Assembly: GCF_001632805.1 (NCBI RefSeq)
Contig: NZ_CP007220.1
Location: 744,001-808,000, forward strand
Length of the DNA stretch: 64,000 nucleotides
Source of the DNA: Mycobacteroides chelonae CCUG 47445
GTDB lineage: Bacteria; Actinomycetota; Actinomycetes; Mycobacteriales; Mycobacteriaceae
Direction: 5' to 3'
Below are positions 17,972 to 28,203 of this stretch, in pieces. Below the pieces are notes generated by a model, which was not told the DNA's origin, searched no databases, and saw only the letters and a list, made by a program, of their open reading frames with translations. A program made the translations under genes and the position numbers. Position 1 is the first letter of the stretch. The number at the start of each line of letters is the position of its first letter.

Positions 17972-19138
17972 CCGCGCCAGGCGGGATATCGCCTCGTCGA
18001 TCACCGCGTCACGTTTGGCGAAGGTGAACCGCACCAGGTGATTCCATTGATCGGCTGTGTCTGTGTTGGGGTCGCAAAAGGCGCTTACCGGAACTGCGGC
18101 TACGCCAACGGTTTCCGGTAGGCGCCGACAAAGTTCGGCGCTGTCGCTGAATCCCAGGGGACGTGGATCTGCGCAGACGAAGTACCCGCCGTGGCTGCTG
18201 TGTACCTCGAAGCCCAGGCCGGTGAGCGCCTCAGCGAGGCGATCACGCCTGCGCTGCAGGGAGTCTCGTAGATTTTTTACCCAGGCCTGTTCGGTGTCCA
18301 GGGCTACCGCTACCGCCGGTTGAAACGGCGCACCGCCGACGTAGGAAAGGAACTGCTTGGCGGCCCGCACGCCCGTGATCAACTCTGGTGTGCCACAAGC
18401 CCAGCCGATCTTCCAGCCGGTGCAGTTGAACGTCTTGGCGGCGCTGGAGATCGTCACGGTGCGATCGGCCATCCCGGGCAGGCTGGCCATGGGCGTCTGG
18501 ATGCGCCCATCGAAGAGCAATCGCTCGTACACCTCGTCGGAAATGACCAGCAGATCGTGTTCGACCGCCAGCTCGGCGACCCGCGCCAACTCGGAGTCGG
18601 TGAACACCTTGCCCGTTGGATTGTGCGGGGAGTTGATGATCAGTGCCGCGGTCCGGGGTGTGATGGCGGCCGCGAGCGCGTCGGTGTCCAGTGCGAAGCC
18701 CGCTCCGTCGGGAACGAGTGACACCGGGACGCGAACGGCGCCTGCCATGGCCACCACGGCGGCATACGAGTCGTAGTAGGGCTCGATCAGAATGACCTCG
18801 GCGCCGGGTTCGACGAGGCCGAGGACCGCGCCCGCGATTGCTTCGGTGGCGCCGACAGTGACCAGCACCTGCGTATCCGGATCGAGTTCCTCCCCGTAGC
18901 GGGCGAGTCGATCGGCGGCGATGGCCCGGCGCAGCTCGGGGACACCCAACCCGGGCGGGTACTGATTGAGGCCCGAACGGATGGCCTGCTGCGCCGCGTC
19001 CAGCATGGACGCGGGCCCGTCTTCGTCAGGGAAACCCTGGCCCAGATTGATTGCGTCGTGTCGGACGGCGAGGGCTGACATCTCGGCGAAGATCGTTGCG
19101 CCGAAGGGGCGCAATCGTTTGACGGTCTTCGGGTTCAC
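17960..19138 (-). CDS. dapC: N-succinyldiaminopimelate aminotransferase (class I/II aminotransferase)
   Basis: 392 residues. Fold type I aminotransferase with INSPHNPTGK at about 169-177, SDEVYERL at 200-207, and the PLP-binding Lys235 in SSAAKTFNCTGWKIGW; Arg in HLVRFTFAKRD near the end binds the carboxylate. Length and position next to fadA match M. tuberculosis Rv0858c (DapC), which transfers an amino group from glutamate to N-succinyl-2-amino-6-oxopimelate in lysine and meso-diaminopimelate synthesis. Kynurenine/methionine aminotransferases have similar sequences, so the substrate rests on synteny. Confidence 0.88.
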   Translation of the reverse strand: MNPKTVKRLRPFGATIFAEMSALAVRHDAINLGQGFPDEDGPASMLDAAQQAIRSGLNQYPPGLGVPELRRAIAADRLARYGEELDPDTQVLVTVGATEAIAGAVLGLVEPGAEVILIEPYYDSYAAVVAMAGAVRVPVSLVPDGAGFALDTDALAAAITPRTAALIINSPHNPTGKVFTDSELARVAELAVEHDLLVISDEVYERLLFDGRIQTPMASLPGMADRTVTISSAAKTFNCTGWKIGWACGTPELITGVRAAKQFLSYVGGAPFQPAVAVALDTEQAWVKNLRDSLQRRRDRLAEALTGLGFEVHSSHGGYFVCADPRPLGFSDSAELCRRLPETVGVAAVPVSAFCDPNTDTADQWNHLVRFTFAKRDAVIDEAISRLARLGG

Positions 19139-19192
19139 GCTGGCTCGTGTTCGGTGTTACCCGGCTTCATGCCGGGCAGCCTACCGGCGGAC

Positions 19193-19600
19193 CTAGCAGC
19201 TGGGCGGTTCGAAGGACAGGTCGGTATCCGGTATCGGACAGAAGTAGTGACTGAATCCGGGATTGCCGCGGTCCCGGTTGTCCACGAAGACCTCCACATC
19301 CCGGTCCGCGCGGTACACCCGGTAGTACGTGGTGGTGTCCTCGAGGAAGAAATTGGCGACGATGGTGGTCAGCTCGGCACCGGTGCCCGCGGCGCGCGCT
19401 TGACGCATGCAGTTCAGATAGTTCGGTGGGATCTCGTGCGACGGCGGCAGCATGCGCAGCCGGCCACAATTCTGCAGCGGTGCGCGCTGCTCGAACGCCG
19501 TGTCGGGGGACAGTGGTTCCGGCTCGGCCTGTGCCACCGGCGAACACACGGCGGCGGCAACCGCCAGGGTCGCCGTCGCGATGCAGAGTCGTGTGAGCAT
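19193..19600 (-). CDS. Small secreted protein, YYRV/cysteine family
   Basis: 135 residues from the ATG at 19600, where a Sec signal starts (TRLCIATATLAVAAAVCSP, cleavage near AQAEP). The mature part has Cys in QNCGRL, LNCMRQ, HYFCPI and the final residue, plus the core ELTTIVANFFLEDTTTYYRV and DVEVFVDNRD. Four cysteines suggest two disulfides. A frameshifted paralogue lies immediately upstream. Function unknown; such small exported proteins are typical of mycobacteria. Confidence 0.8.
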   Translation of the reverse strand: MLTRLCIATATLAVAAAVCSPVAQAEPEPLSPDTAFEQRAPLQNCGRLRMLPPSHEIPPNYLNCMRQARAAGTGAELTTIVANFFLEDTTTYYRVYRADRDVEVFVDNRDRGNPGFSHYFCPIPDTDLSFEPPSC

Positions 19601-19683
19601 CGCTTCAGGCTTGTCGCCCACGGTGTGAAAGCGGGAGGTTTCGGCGAAATCTCGTCGCGCAGCACGGTAAACCGAATGCACGC

Positions 19684-19700
19684 CTGGGGTCTAACCCCAG
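19684..19700. terminator. Small hairpin after the frameshifted paralogue
   Basis: CTGGGG and CCCCAG arms with a five-base loop lie just past the stop of the pseudogene (minus strand) and before the next gene. No T-run follows, so termination strength is doubtful. Confidence 0.35.
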
Positions 19701-19704
19701 ACGG

Positions 19705-20087
19705 CTATCGATCCGGCTGCAATGCGGGGTCGGGGCAGCTGGGGTTTGGCCTGTAGTCGGTGGATGCGGCCCAGCAGAAGACATGACTCCAGCCGACATT
19801 GCTGAACTGGTCGCCGCTGTAGTCAATGAAGATCTCGACCTTCTGCTGCGGAGAGAACACCCGGTAGTAGGTGGTGACGGGATCGCCCTCGATCGTGGAT
19901 TGGACGATCTTGAGTTCGCCGCCACCGCCCGAGGCCCTGGCGTTGTCCATGCAGTCCCTTTGTGCGGCGGGCATAAGACGGTCCGTGCTTTTAGCGAGAG
20001 CCATGCGAACCACACCGCGAATATCGACAGAACGGCAATGGCGCCGATGACCATGCGTCTTAGCGGTAGAGACCGAGTCCGCAGCAC
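19705..20087 (-). pseudogene. Frameshifted paralogue of the secreted protein at 19193
   Basis: Two frames must be joined to make a sensible protein. The N-terminal frame starts at 20087 and encodes a signal anchor (RRMVIGAIAVLSIFAVWFAW, LSLKART). The C-terminal frame ends at 19705 and contains AAQRDCMDNARASGGGGELK, TTYYRVFSPQQKVEIFIDYS and WSHVFC, which aligns with the intact neighbour (YLNCMRQARAAG, TTYYRV, VEVFVD, FSHYFC). The switch happens close to 19985-20000, near the AAAAGCACGG run, and fits loss of one base. It is either a decayed duplicate or a base-calling error; the sequence alone cannot decide. Confidence 0.75.
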
Positions 20088-20110
20088 ACTTCGAGCGTAC
20101 CGGCGTCAGA

Positions 20111-20131
20111 TTCCCAACCAACGGGTTGGGA
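20111..20131. promoter_or_regulatory. Perfect palindrome upstream of fadA, shared with far
   Basis: TCCCAACC (20112-20119) and GGTTGGGA (20124-20131) are perfect 8-base arms around AACG. It shares 18 identical bases with the site before far. It lies about 140 bases before fadA and 24 bases before the divergent pseudogene, so either promoter could be the target. Confidence 0.55.
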
Positions 20132-20271
20132 GGGCTGCTTACCATGGGGACGCCACCCTGGTCTAACGTAAGGCTGTCTCGGCGAAACTGACCCGGAGTC
20201 AACCCGGCGTCACAAGGCTGCGGCACTTGCACCACATGCCCCATACGCACCCCCTATAAGGACGTATACCC

Positions 20272-21480
<1,209 letters not shown>

Positions 21481-21495
21481 GGAGAACCAGAACCA

Positions 21496-23655
21496 ATGAG
21501 CGCAAACACAATTCAGTGGGACAAGGATGCCGACGGCATCGTCACCCTCACCCTGGACGACCCCAACGGCTCGGCCAACGTGATGAACGACGACTACAAG
21601 CAGTCGATGGCCGCGGCCGTCAAGCGCCTTGTGGAAGAGAAGGATTCGATCACCGGCGTGGTGATCACCAGCGCCAAGAAGACCTTCTTCGCCGGCGGTG
21701 ACCTCACCAAGATCATCCAGATCCAGCCGGAGAACGCCCAGGAGGCCTTCAACGAGGTCGAGGAGATCAAGAAGGACCTGCGCACGCTGGAGACCTTTGG
21801 CCGTCCGGTCGTGGCCGCCATCAACGGTGCCGCCCTCGGCGGTGGCCTGGAGATCGCATTGGCCACGCATCACCGGATCGCGGCCGATGTCAAGGGATCT
21901 CAGATCGGCCTGCCCGAGGTGTCGCTGGGCCTGCTGCCCGGCGGCGGTGGCGTCACCCGCGTGACCCGCATGCTCGGCATCCAGAACGGCTTCGTCACCG
22001 TGTTGGCGCAGGGCACCCGTTTCAACCCGACCAAGGCCAAGGAAGTCGGCCTGATCGATGAGCTGGTTGGCTCCGTCGACGAGCTGATCCCCGCCGCCAA
22101 GGCATGGATCAAGGCGAACCCGGAGGCCGTGCAGCGTTGGGATGTCAAGGGATACAAGATCCCCGGCGGCACCCCGTCCACGCCGGCGCTGGCGGCCATC
22201 CTGCCGTCGTTCCCGTCGAACCTGAAGAAGCAGCTCAAGGGCGCGCCGATGCCGGCCCCGCGGGCCATCCTGGCCGCTGCGGTCGAGGGTGCCCAGGTGG
22301 ACTTCGATACGGCCAGCCGTATCGAGAGCCGCTACTTCACCAGCCTGACCACCGGCCAGGTCGCCAAGAACATGACGCAGGCGTTCTTCTTCGACCTGCA
22401 GACCATCAACGGCGGCGGGTCACGTCCGGACGGCATCGCCAAGCAGGACATCAAGAAGATCGGTGTGCTGGGCGCGGGCATGATGGGCGCCGGTATCGCC
22501 TACGTCTCGGCCAAGGCCGGTTACGACGTCGTCCTGAAGGACGTCTCGCTTGAGGCGGCTCAGAAGGGCAAGGGCTACTCGGAAAAGCTTGAAGAGAAGG
22601 CTCTTTCGCGCGGCAAGACCACCCCGGAGAAGTCCGCGGCGCTGCTGGCGAAGATCACCCCGGCCGCCGATCCTGCCGACCTGGCAGGCGTCGACTTCGT
22701 GATCGAGGCGGTTTTCGAGAACACCGAGCTCAAGCACAAGGTGTTCCAGGAGATCGAGGACGTCGTCGAGCCCAACGCGCTGCTTGGCTCCAACACCTCC
22801 ACCCTGCCCATCACCGGGCTGGCCGCGGGTGTGAAGCGCCAGGAGGACTTCATCGGTATCCACTTCTTCTCGCCCGTCGACAAGATGCCGCTGGTGGAGA
22901 TCATCCGCGGCGAGAAGACCTCGGACGAGGCGCTGGCCCGGGTGTTCGACTACGTGCTGGCGATCAAGAAGACCCCGATTGTCGTCAACGACAGCCGCGG
23001 CTTCTTCACCTCGCGCGTGATCGGCACCTTCGTCAACGAGGCCGTCGCCATGCTGGCCGAGGGCATCGAGCCCTCGACCATCGAGCAGGCCGGCAGCCAG
23101 GCCGGATACCCGGCTCCGCCGCTGCAGCTGTCTGACGAGCTGAATCTGACGCTGATGCAGAAGATCCGCAAGGAGACCGTCGAGGCCGCCAAGGCCGAGG
23201 GCAAGGAACTGCCGGACGACCCGGCGGGCCGTGTCATCGACACGCTGGTGGAGGCGGGCCGTCCGGGCCGCTTGGGTGGTGCCGGCTTCTACGATTACGT
23301 GGACGGCAAGCGCACCGAGCTGTGGCCGGGTCTGCGGGAGACCTTCAAGACCCGCAATGGCGCCGACGCTGCCAACCCGCCGCTGCAGGACCTCATCGAG
23401 CGCATGCTGTTCGCCGAGGCCATCGAGACGCAGAAGTGTTTCGACGAGGGCGTGCTGACCTCGACCGCGGACGCCAACATCGGCTCGATCTTCGGCATCG
23501 GCTTCCCGCCCTGGACCGGCGGTGTGCACCAGTACATCGTTGGGTACGAGGGTCCTGCGGGTAAGGGCAAGGCTGGATTCGTCGCTCGTGCAAAGGAATT
23601 GGCCGCCAAGTACGGCGACCGCTTCACCCCGCCTGCGTCGCTGCTGGACGCGTAG
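21496..23655 (+). CDS. fadB: Multifunctional fatty-acid oxidation protein (enoyl-CoA hydratase / 3-hydroxyacyl-CoA dehydrogenase)
   Basis: 719 residues from the ATG at 21496, ribosome site GGGAG just upstream. Residues 1-190 are a crotonase domain (FFAGGDLTKI, INGAALGGGLEIALA, LPEVSLGLLPGGGG with both Glu positions). From about 315 a Rossmann domain begins (IKKIGVLGAGMMGAGIAYVS), followed by the dehydrogenase signature (GIHFFSPVDKMPLVEII) and a C-terminal 3HCDH region. It hydrates enoyl-CoA and oxidises the 3-hydroxyacyl-CoA with NAD, and pairs with FadA in the same operon. A terminator follows directly. Confidence 0.97.
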   Translation: MSANTIQWDKDADGIVTLTLDDPNGSANVMNDDYKQSMAAAVKRLVEEKDSITGVVITSAKKTFFAGGDLTKIIQIQPENAQEAFNEVEEIKKDLRTLETFGRPVVAAINGAALGGGLEIALATHHRIAADVKGSQIGLPEVSLGLLPGGGGVTRVTRMLGIQNGFVTVLAQGTRFNPTKAKEVGLIDELVGSVDELIPAAKAWIKANPEAVQRWDVKGYKIPGGTPSTPALAAILPSFPSNLKKQLKGAPMPAPRAILAAAVEGAQVDFDTASRIESRYFTSLTTGQVAKNMTQAFFFDLQTINGGGSRPDGIAKQDIKKIGVLGAGMMGAGIAYVSAKAGYDVVLKDVSLEAAQKGKGYSEKLEEKALSRGKTTPEKSAALLAKITPAADPADLAGVDFVIEAVFENTELKHKVFQEIEDVVEPNALLGSNTSTLPITGLAAGVKRQEDFIGIHFFSPVDKMPLVEIIRGEKTSDEALARVFDYVLAIKKTPIVVNDSRGFFTSRVIGTFVNEAVAMLAEGIEPSTIEQAGSQAGYPAPPLQLSDELNLTLMQKIRKETVEAAKAEGKELPDDPAGRVIDTLVEAGRPGRLGGAGFYDYVDGKRTELWPGLRETFKTRNGADAANPPLQDLIERMLFAEAIETQKCFDEGVLTSTADANIGSIFGIGFPPWTGGVHQYIVGYEGPAGKGKAGFVARAKELAAKYGDRFTPPASLLDA

Positions 23656-23670
23656 GTACGGCTCAACGGC

Positions 23671-23715
23671 ACTACAGCCGCTCACCCTCCGGGGTGGGCG
23701 GCTGTAGTCGTTTTA
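23671..23715 (+). terminator. Rho-independent terminator after fadAB
   Basis: Arms at 23671-23687 (ACTACAGCCGCTCACCC) and 23692-23708 pair over 17 positions with one G-T wobble, closed by a TCCG loop. The sequence then runs CGTTTTA. It sits 15 bases after the fadB stop. Confidence 0.9.
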
Positions 23716-23989
23716 GGGCCCGTCCCGACGGGGCGGATGGGGCCCGCCCGATGCATGCCCCCGAAGATTCAGCAGATTTAGAATCGGTTACCAGAAGTGG
23801 CTGGCCCAGTGGCGTGGTCCACGCCACAACGATGGTGGCTGGAGTGGTGGCCCACAAAAAATCATCCAGATCTCGCGGGTTCTCTGTTGGCACTACAGAC
23901 ATAGTTATTGATACTTCGCGTAACCAGATATGAATGGCCAGGTCATGCGGCATTTCTATGTGGTCGTCATATTTGCGGAAACTGGGTTA

Positions 23990-24004
23990 CCGTAAGTCTT
24001 ACGG
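23990..24004. promoter_or_regulatory. 15-base palindrome CCGTAAG-T-CTTACGG
   Basis: Perfect 7-base arms around a central T, 193 bases before the PapA-like gene. A close relative (CCGTAA-G-TTACGG) lies immediately before the SRPBCC gene at 36409, and both are flanked by TA on the left and GAA on the right. Probably a repressor operator; the regulator is unknown. Confidence 0.6.
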
Positions 24005-24023
24005 GAAGTTGCTGCGATATGGC

Positions 24024-24038
24024 GTAACGCGGCGTTAC
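24024..24038. promoter_or_regulatory. 15-base palindrome GTAACGC-G-GCGTTAC
   Basis: Perfect 7-base arms around a central G, 19 bases after the palindrome at 23990. The centre-to-centre distance is 34 bases. Two different palindromes in one promoter region suggest two regulators or cooperative binding. Confidence 0.55.
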
Positions 24039-24197
24039 TCACAGTTCACTAGCTATTTCTTTGATGGAACGTACCTTTGCGAGATATTTATTCGCTACGC
24101 TGCTCGCGATGATTGATGTCTTTGCCGTCCGCACTGTCGCAGGCAAATCGAGCATGGTCACGCTCGTAGTCCAGATCGCTGAACAGGAATAGGGACG

Positions 24198-25589
24198 ATG
24201 GTTACACTTGGAACGATCCACGATTGGCGCCCCAAGCCGGGAACCGTCATTTCCTGGAGCGCTTCGCCAGGCGCCCGCCAGGCCGCCGCACAGGCTCCTA
24301 CCAGCACGGTGCCCCCCAGCTATCAGCAGGCCCAGCATGTGCGTTCGTACCGGGATCTGGCCCGTCAGGACCGCGAGATGGCCCGTTTGGGAATCGGCTC
24401 CTGGGATGTCCCGGGCATCTGCGATATCGATGCGATGACTGCGGCGATCAACGCGCATCTGCGACGGCACGACACCTACCACTCGTGGTTCGAGTTCGAC
24501 ACGGCCGACAACATCGTCCGGCATGTAATCGAGGATCCGGAGACCATCGGCTTCGTGCCGCAGGATCACGGGCTGCAGGGGCCCGACGAGATCCGCGCGC
24601 ATCTGCTGCGTACCTCGGGTACTCCGCTCTCGTGGGACTGCTTCACGTTCGGGGTGATTCAACGTGCGGACCACTTCACGGTGTACCTGAGCGTTGATCA
24701 TCTCCATACCGACGGCATGTCGACCGGCATCCTGTACGTCGAGATCCAGTTGATGTACGCCAGCCTGGTGCACGGGGCGGCACTGGAACTTCCGGCGCCC
24801 GCGGGATATCTGGATTTCTCTGCCCGTGAGCGCGCGCATAACCAGTCCATGACCCTGGACTCCTTCGAGGTGCGGAGCTGGCTGGGCTACGCGCGGGACA
24901 ACGGGGGCACCCTGCCCGACTTCGTCCTGCCCCTCGGCGACCGATCTGTGCCGAACGTCGGCGGCATGGTCGCGGCCCAGCTGCTCGACGCCGAGCAGAC
25001 GGTGGCATTCGAAAAGGCTTGTGAACAGGCGGGTGTGCGATTCAGCGGTGGTGTGTTCGCCTGCACCGCACTGATCGACCGCGAGCTCACCGGCGCAGAC
25101 GTCTTCTACGGCATCACCCCGTACGACACCCGCAGCACCGCCGAGGAGCAGATGTCGGTGGGCTGGTACGCGAGCTTCATTCCCTTCGTGGTGGATATGT
25201 CGGAGGACTCCTTTGCGCGGGTCGCGCGATCGGCGCAGAAGTCGTTCGACGAATGCCAGCCGCTGGCCAAGGTTCCGTTTGAGCGCGCCCTGGAGCTCGC
25301 CGGTCCTGAGTCGGGGTTGGCCGCCCCGGAATACGTGGTTCCGATGGTCTCTTTCCTGGATGCGCGCAAGATCCCGGTGAGTGCCGAATGGGATCGCATC
25401 AATGGCGGAATCTACGGGGACAGCCGTTCTTCCGATCAGGTGTGTATGTGGGTCAACAGGTTTGAGAATGAAACCAACCTGACCATCTCGTTCCCCGACA
25501 ACGCTGTCGCCCGTGAATCTGTGTCGCGCTATTTCGATGTGGCTCGCAGGGTGTATCAGCGTGTCGCGCAGTCACAGTTCGTTTCCTGA
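24198..25589 (+). CDS. PapA-type acyltransferase (condensation-domain superfamily)
   Basis: 463 residues. The N-terminus (GTIHDWRPKPGTVISW and STVPPSYQQAQHVR) matches the start of mycobacterial polyketide-associated proteins such as PapA1-PapA3. The catalytic HxxxDG motif is VDHLHTDG, His168 to Gly173. PapA enzymes move acyl chains from acyl-CoA or polyketide carriers to trehalose and related cores of surface lipids. There is no polyketide synthase, FadD or sulfotransferase beside it, so the acyl donor must come from elsewhere. It is the first of four co-directional genes ending with an MmpL exporter. Confidence 0.9.
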   Translation: MVTLGTIHDWRPKPGTVISWSASPGARQAAAQAPTSTVPPSYQQAQHVRSYRDLARQDREMARLGIGSWDVPGICDIDAMTAAINAHLRRHDTYHSWFEFDTADNIVRHVIEDPETIGFVPQDHGLQGPDEIRAHLLRTSGTPLSWDCFTFGVIQRADHFTVYLSVDHLHTDGMSTGILYVEIQLMYASLVHGAALELPAPAGYLDFSARERAHNQSMTLDSFEVRSWLGYARDNGGTLPDFVLPLGDRSVPNVGGMVAAQLLDAEQTVAFEKACEQAGVRFSGGVFACTALIDRELTGADVFYGITPYDTRSTAEEQMSVGWYASFIPFVVDMSEDSFARVARSAQKSFDECQPLAKVPFERALELAGPESGLAAPEYVVPMVSFLDARKIPVSAEWDRINGGIYGDSRSSDQVCMWVNRFENETNLTISFPDNAVARESVSRYFDVARRVYQRVAQSQFVS

Positions 25590-25640
25590 TTCCGCGGCAT
25601 CGCGGCCGCATTTGAGCAGCAGTGAAAGGTTGACACCGTC

Positions 25641-26840
25641 ATGAGCACAAGCCTTGATGTCGCGGTGAATGGAACCAGCTCACCGGATTTCGACAATGTT
25701 CGGCGCGCGTTTGCACTGAATTTCCTGGAGAACGACGAGCTGGGCGCGGCGGTCGCGATCTGGGTCGACGGTGAGCTCGTCGTCAATCTGTGGGCCGGAT
25801 GGGCCGACGAGGCCCGCACCCGTCCCTGGACCGAGGACACCTTGGCGCCGGTGTATTCGGGCACCAAGGGATTGATGAGCACCTGCGTTCACATGCTGAT
25901 CGAGCGCGGTGTGCTCGACCTGCATGCGCCGGTGGCGCGGTACTGGCCCGAATTCGGCCAGGCCGGTAAGGAATCCATCACGCTGGCCATGGTGCTCGGA
26001 CACCGCTCGGGTGTGATCGGGCCGCGCACCAGGTTGACGCCGGAGCAGGCCGCCAACTGGGACGAAGTGTGCGAGCACATCGCCAGAGCGACACCGTGGT
26101 GGGAGCCCGGCACCGCGCAGGGTTACCACATGGCGACGTTCGGGTTCATCCTGGGCGAGGTCGTCCGCCGCACCACGGGTAAGACGCTCGGGCAGTTTCT
26201 GCGTACCGAGATTGCCGAGCCGTACGGGCTCGACGTACACGTCGGGCTCCCGCACAGCGAGCACCACCGGTGCGCGGAGCTGGTCAACAAGCCGTTCCTG
26301 CGCGATGTGTTCCGCGGCGCGCCTGGGGAGTTCGAGTGCATGAGCGACCACCCACTGGCGGGCCCGCTCATCTCGGGCGACTTCATCCCCGATGATGAGA
26401 TAGCGCGCAAGGACATTGCGATGTGGCGGGCGCTGGAGTTCCCCGGGACCAACGCCCACGTTTCGGCGCTGGGCATGGCGACCTTCTACAACGCGATGGC
26501 GCTCGGCAAGCTGCTCAGCCACGATCACATGGATGTGGTGCGGGTGTCGCAGGGCGGGTTCGATCCCGACGTCGTGCTGGGACCCCGGGTGGCCAACCAC
26601 GGATGGGGCTTGGGCTACATGCTCAATCAGCGCTGCTATGCCGGGCCAAATCAGAAGACCTTCGGGCACGGCGGATCCGGTGGTTCATACGCCTTCGTCG
26701 ACCTCGAGCACCGCATCGGCTACTCGTATGTGATGAACCAGTTCGACGTGACCAAGGCAGATGCCGATCCTCGCAGTGTGCGACTGATCAACGAGCTTTA
26801 CGCCACGTTGGGGGTGTCACCGGCGGGAGAGTCGCTGTGA
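25641..26840 (+). CDS. Serine beta-lactamase-fold hydrolase / esterase (EstB/LipD-like)
   Basis: 399 residues. The class C beta-lactamase fold is indicated by the SxxK motif in VYSGTKG (Ser73, Lys76), a Tyr in the later GTAQGYHMATFGF segment, and an HGGSGG motif in place of KTG. There is no signal peptide, so it is probably cytoplasmic rather than a penicillinase. In mycobacteria such proteins act as lipases, esterases or acyl transfer enzymes. Placed between two condensation-type acyltransferases and overlapping the second (GTGA at 26837-26840), it may trim or transfer acyl chains during assembly of the same lipid. Confidence 0.87.
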   Translation: MSTSLDVAVNGTSSPDFDNVRRAFALNFLENDELGAAVAIWVDGELVVNLWAGWADEARTRPWTEDTLAPVYSGTKGLMSTCVHMLIERGVLDLHAPVARYWPEFGQAGKESITLAMVLGHRSGVIGPRTRLTPEQAANWDEVCEHIARATPWWEPGTAQGYHMATFGFILGEVVRRTTGKTLGQFLRTEIAEPYGLDVHVGLPHSEHHRCAELVNKPFLRDVFRGAPGEFECMSDHPLAGPLISGDFIPDDEIARKDIAMWRALEFPGTNAHVSALGMATFYNAMALGKLLSHDHMDVVRVSQGGFDPDVVLGPRVANHGWGLGYMLNQRCYAGPNQKTFGHGGSGGSYAFVDLEHRIGYSYVMNQFDVTKADADPRSVRLINELYATLGVSPAGESL

Positions 26841-28201
26841 CGGCCACGATTCCGGCCGTCGTCGCTCCGTCGCGCGCGAAATCCCTGTCGATCTCTCATC
26901 TGGACTTCGTTGATCAGGCCTCTTTCCTGGGTCTGCGGGCCACCGAGCTGTCCACGTTGGGGCAGATGGTCTGGATCTATGAACGCGATATCGACACCGA
27001 TCGGTTGCGCAGATTCCATGCCAACCTCGGCCTGGGATTGTTCGGGCGCCGAATCGAACGTTCCCGCTTGCCTTTCGGTCGCCATCGCTGGGTACTGGAC
27101 CCGGCGTGCCACCCCATCGACGTCGAGCTCGCACCACTGCCGCGCGCCGAACTGCAGGATTGGGTGCACCGGCATGCCCAGCTGCCGATCGATCCCGAGC
27201 ACGGCCCGTCCTGGCGACTCGGTGTCACCAGATTCACCGATGGTGCGACCGCGGTGAGCCTGGTGGTCTCGCACAGCATCGCCGACGGTGTGGGCATGTG
27301 CCGGGCCATCGCCGATGCCGCCAATGACGCGAACCTCCCGTTGGGTTACGGTGCACCGCGGTCGCGCAAGCGCATGCGCAGCGTGCGGGAGGACTTGCGT
27401 CGCACCAGGCATGACCTGCCGGATACCGCGCGGGCCTTTCGAAAAGCCACCAAGATGTTGAGCTCGCGGCGCCAGGACATCAAGCATGCGGGCCGGCCCG
27501 CTACCGAGGAGCACATCGAACAGATTCCGGCGGTGACCGTGTATCTGGACGAAAGCCATTGGGACACACACGCACGTGAGCGTGGCGGTACCAGCAATTC
27601 GCTGGTCGGTGCGTTTGCCGCTCAGCTCGCCACCAAGGTAGGCAGGCTCGGTCCGGATGGCCGGGTCACTCTGTCCATGCCGGTCAATGAGCGCACCGAG
27701 GGCGATCACCGTGCCAACGCCATGACATCGGTGATGTTCGCGATCGATCCGGCGGAACTGACCACCGATCTACGCGGAATCCGCAGAGCCACCAAGGAGG
27801 TGCTCTCCGGCCTGCGGGACGCCCCCGACGAAAAGTGGGCACTGCTCCCGCTGACGCCGTTCATCCCGAAGGCGGCTGCACGCCGGCTTGCCGATGTGGC
27901 GCTGGAGTACAACGACTATCCCGTCGGATGCTCGAATGTGGGGCCGCTGGATCCCGATGTGAATCGTCCCGACGGGACACATGCCGACTACGTGTTCTGC
28001 AAACTGGCCGAGCAACGGGTGCGGCCCGACAAGGTGCTGAGCACCTACGGGCAGCTCTTCCTCGCGTCCGGGAGGGTCAACGAGAAGATTTTCCTGGCCG
28101 TTGTCGGCTACCAACCCGATGTGATCGAATCACGCGCCGACCTGACCAATCTGCTGACCGAGACGCTCGAGGACTTCGGTATGCGCGGCGTGATCGAGTA
28201 G
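26837..28201 (+). CDS. Condensation/WES-type acyltransferase
   Basis: 454 residues from the GTG at 26837, coupled to the previous gene by a four-base overlap. The HxxxDG motif is VSHSIADGVG (His146 to Gly151). The N-terminal segment LSISHLDFVDQASFLG and C-terminal YPVGCSNVGPLDPDV resemble wax-ester synthase/diacylglycerol acyltransferase and condensation families. It is unlike the PapA protein at 24198 outside the motif, so the operon encodes two distinct acyl transfer steps. The acceptor is unknown. Confidence 0.82.
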   Translation: MTATIPAVVAPSRAKSLSISHLDFVDQASFLGLRATELSTLGQMVWIYERDIDTDRLRRFHANLGLGLFGRRIERSRLPFGRHRWVLDPACHPIDVELAPLPRAELQDWVHRHAQLPIDPEHGPSWRLGVTRFTDGATAVSLVVSHSIADGVGMCRAIADAANDANLPLGYGAPRSRKRMRSVREDLRRTRHDLPDTARAFRKATKMLSSRRQDIKHAGRPATEEHIEQIPAVTVYLDESHWDTHARERGGTSNSLVGAFAAQLATKVGRLGPDGRVTLSMPVNERTEGDHRANAMTSVMFAIDPAELTTDLRGIRRATKEVLSGLRDAPDEKWALLPLTPFIPKAAARRLADVALEYNDYPVGCSNVGPLDPDVNRPDGTHADYVFCKLAEQRVRPDKVLSTYGQLFLASGRVNEKIFLAVVGYQPDVIESRADLTNLLTETLEDFGMRGVIE

Positions 28202-28203
28202 TC

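Larger units (their letters stand above)
23709..24197. other. Intergenic region with no supported gene, upstream of the PapA-like operon
   Basis: About 490 bases, clearly more AT-rich than the flanking genes from 23860 on. Three short frames (60-93 residues) have no recognisable features or mycobacterial codon bias and are not annotated. The region contains two 15-base palindromes listed separately, so it is probably the control region of the PapA-to-MmpL operon starting at 24198. Confidence 0.6.

Noticed and set aside
22420..23685. 421-residue minus-strand frame opposite fadB
   Set aside because: Low-complexity composition, no start signal, and antisense to fadB.
23934..24116. 60-residue frame in the fadB-PapA intergenic region
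   Set aside because: Codon use is unlike neighbours, no ribosome site, and it runs through both palindromes.
27835..28203. N-terminal extension of the MmpL frame into the previous gene
   Set aside because: The extension is antisense-like in composition and overlaps a well-supported acyltransferase; the GTG at 28204 starts at the expected MmpL N-terminus.
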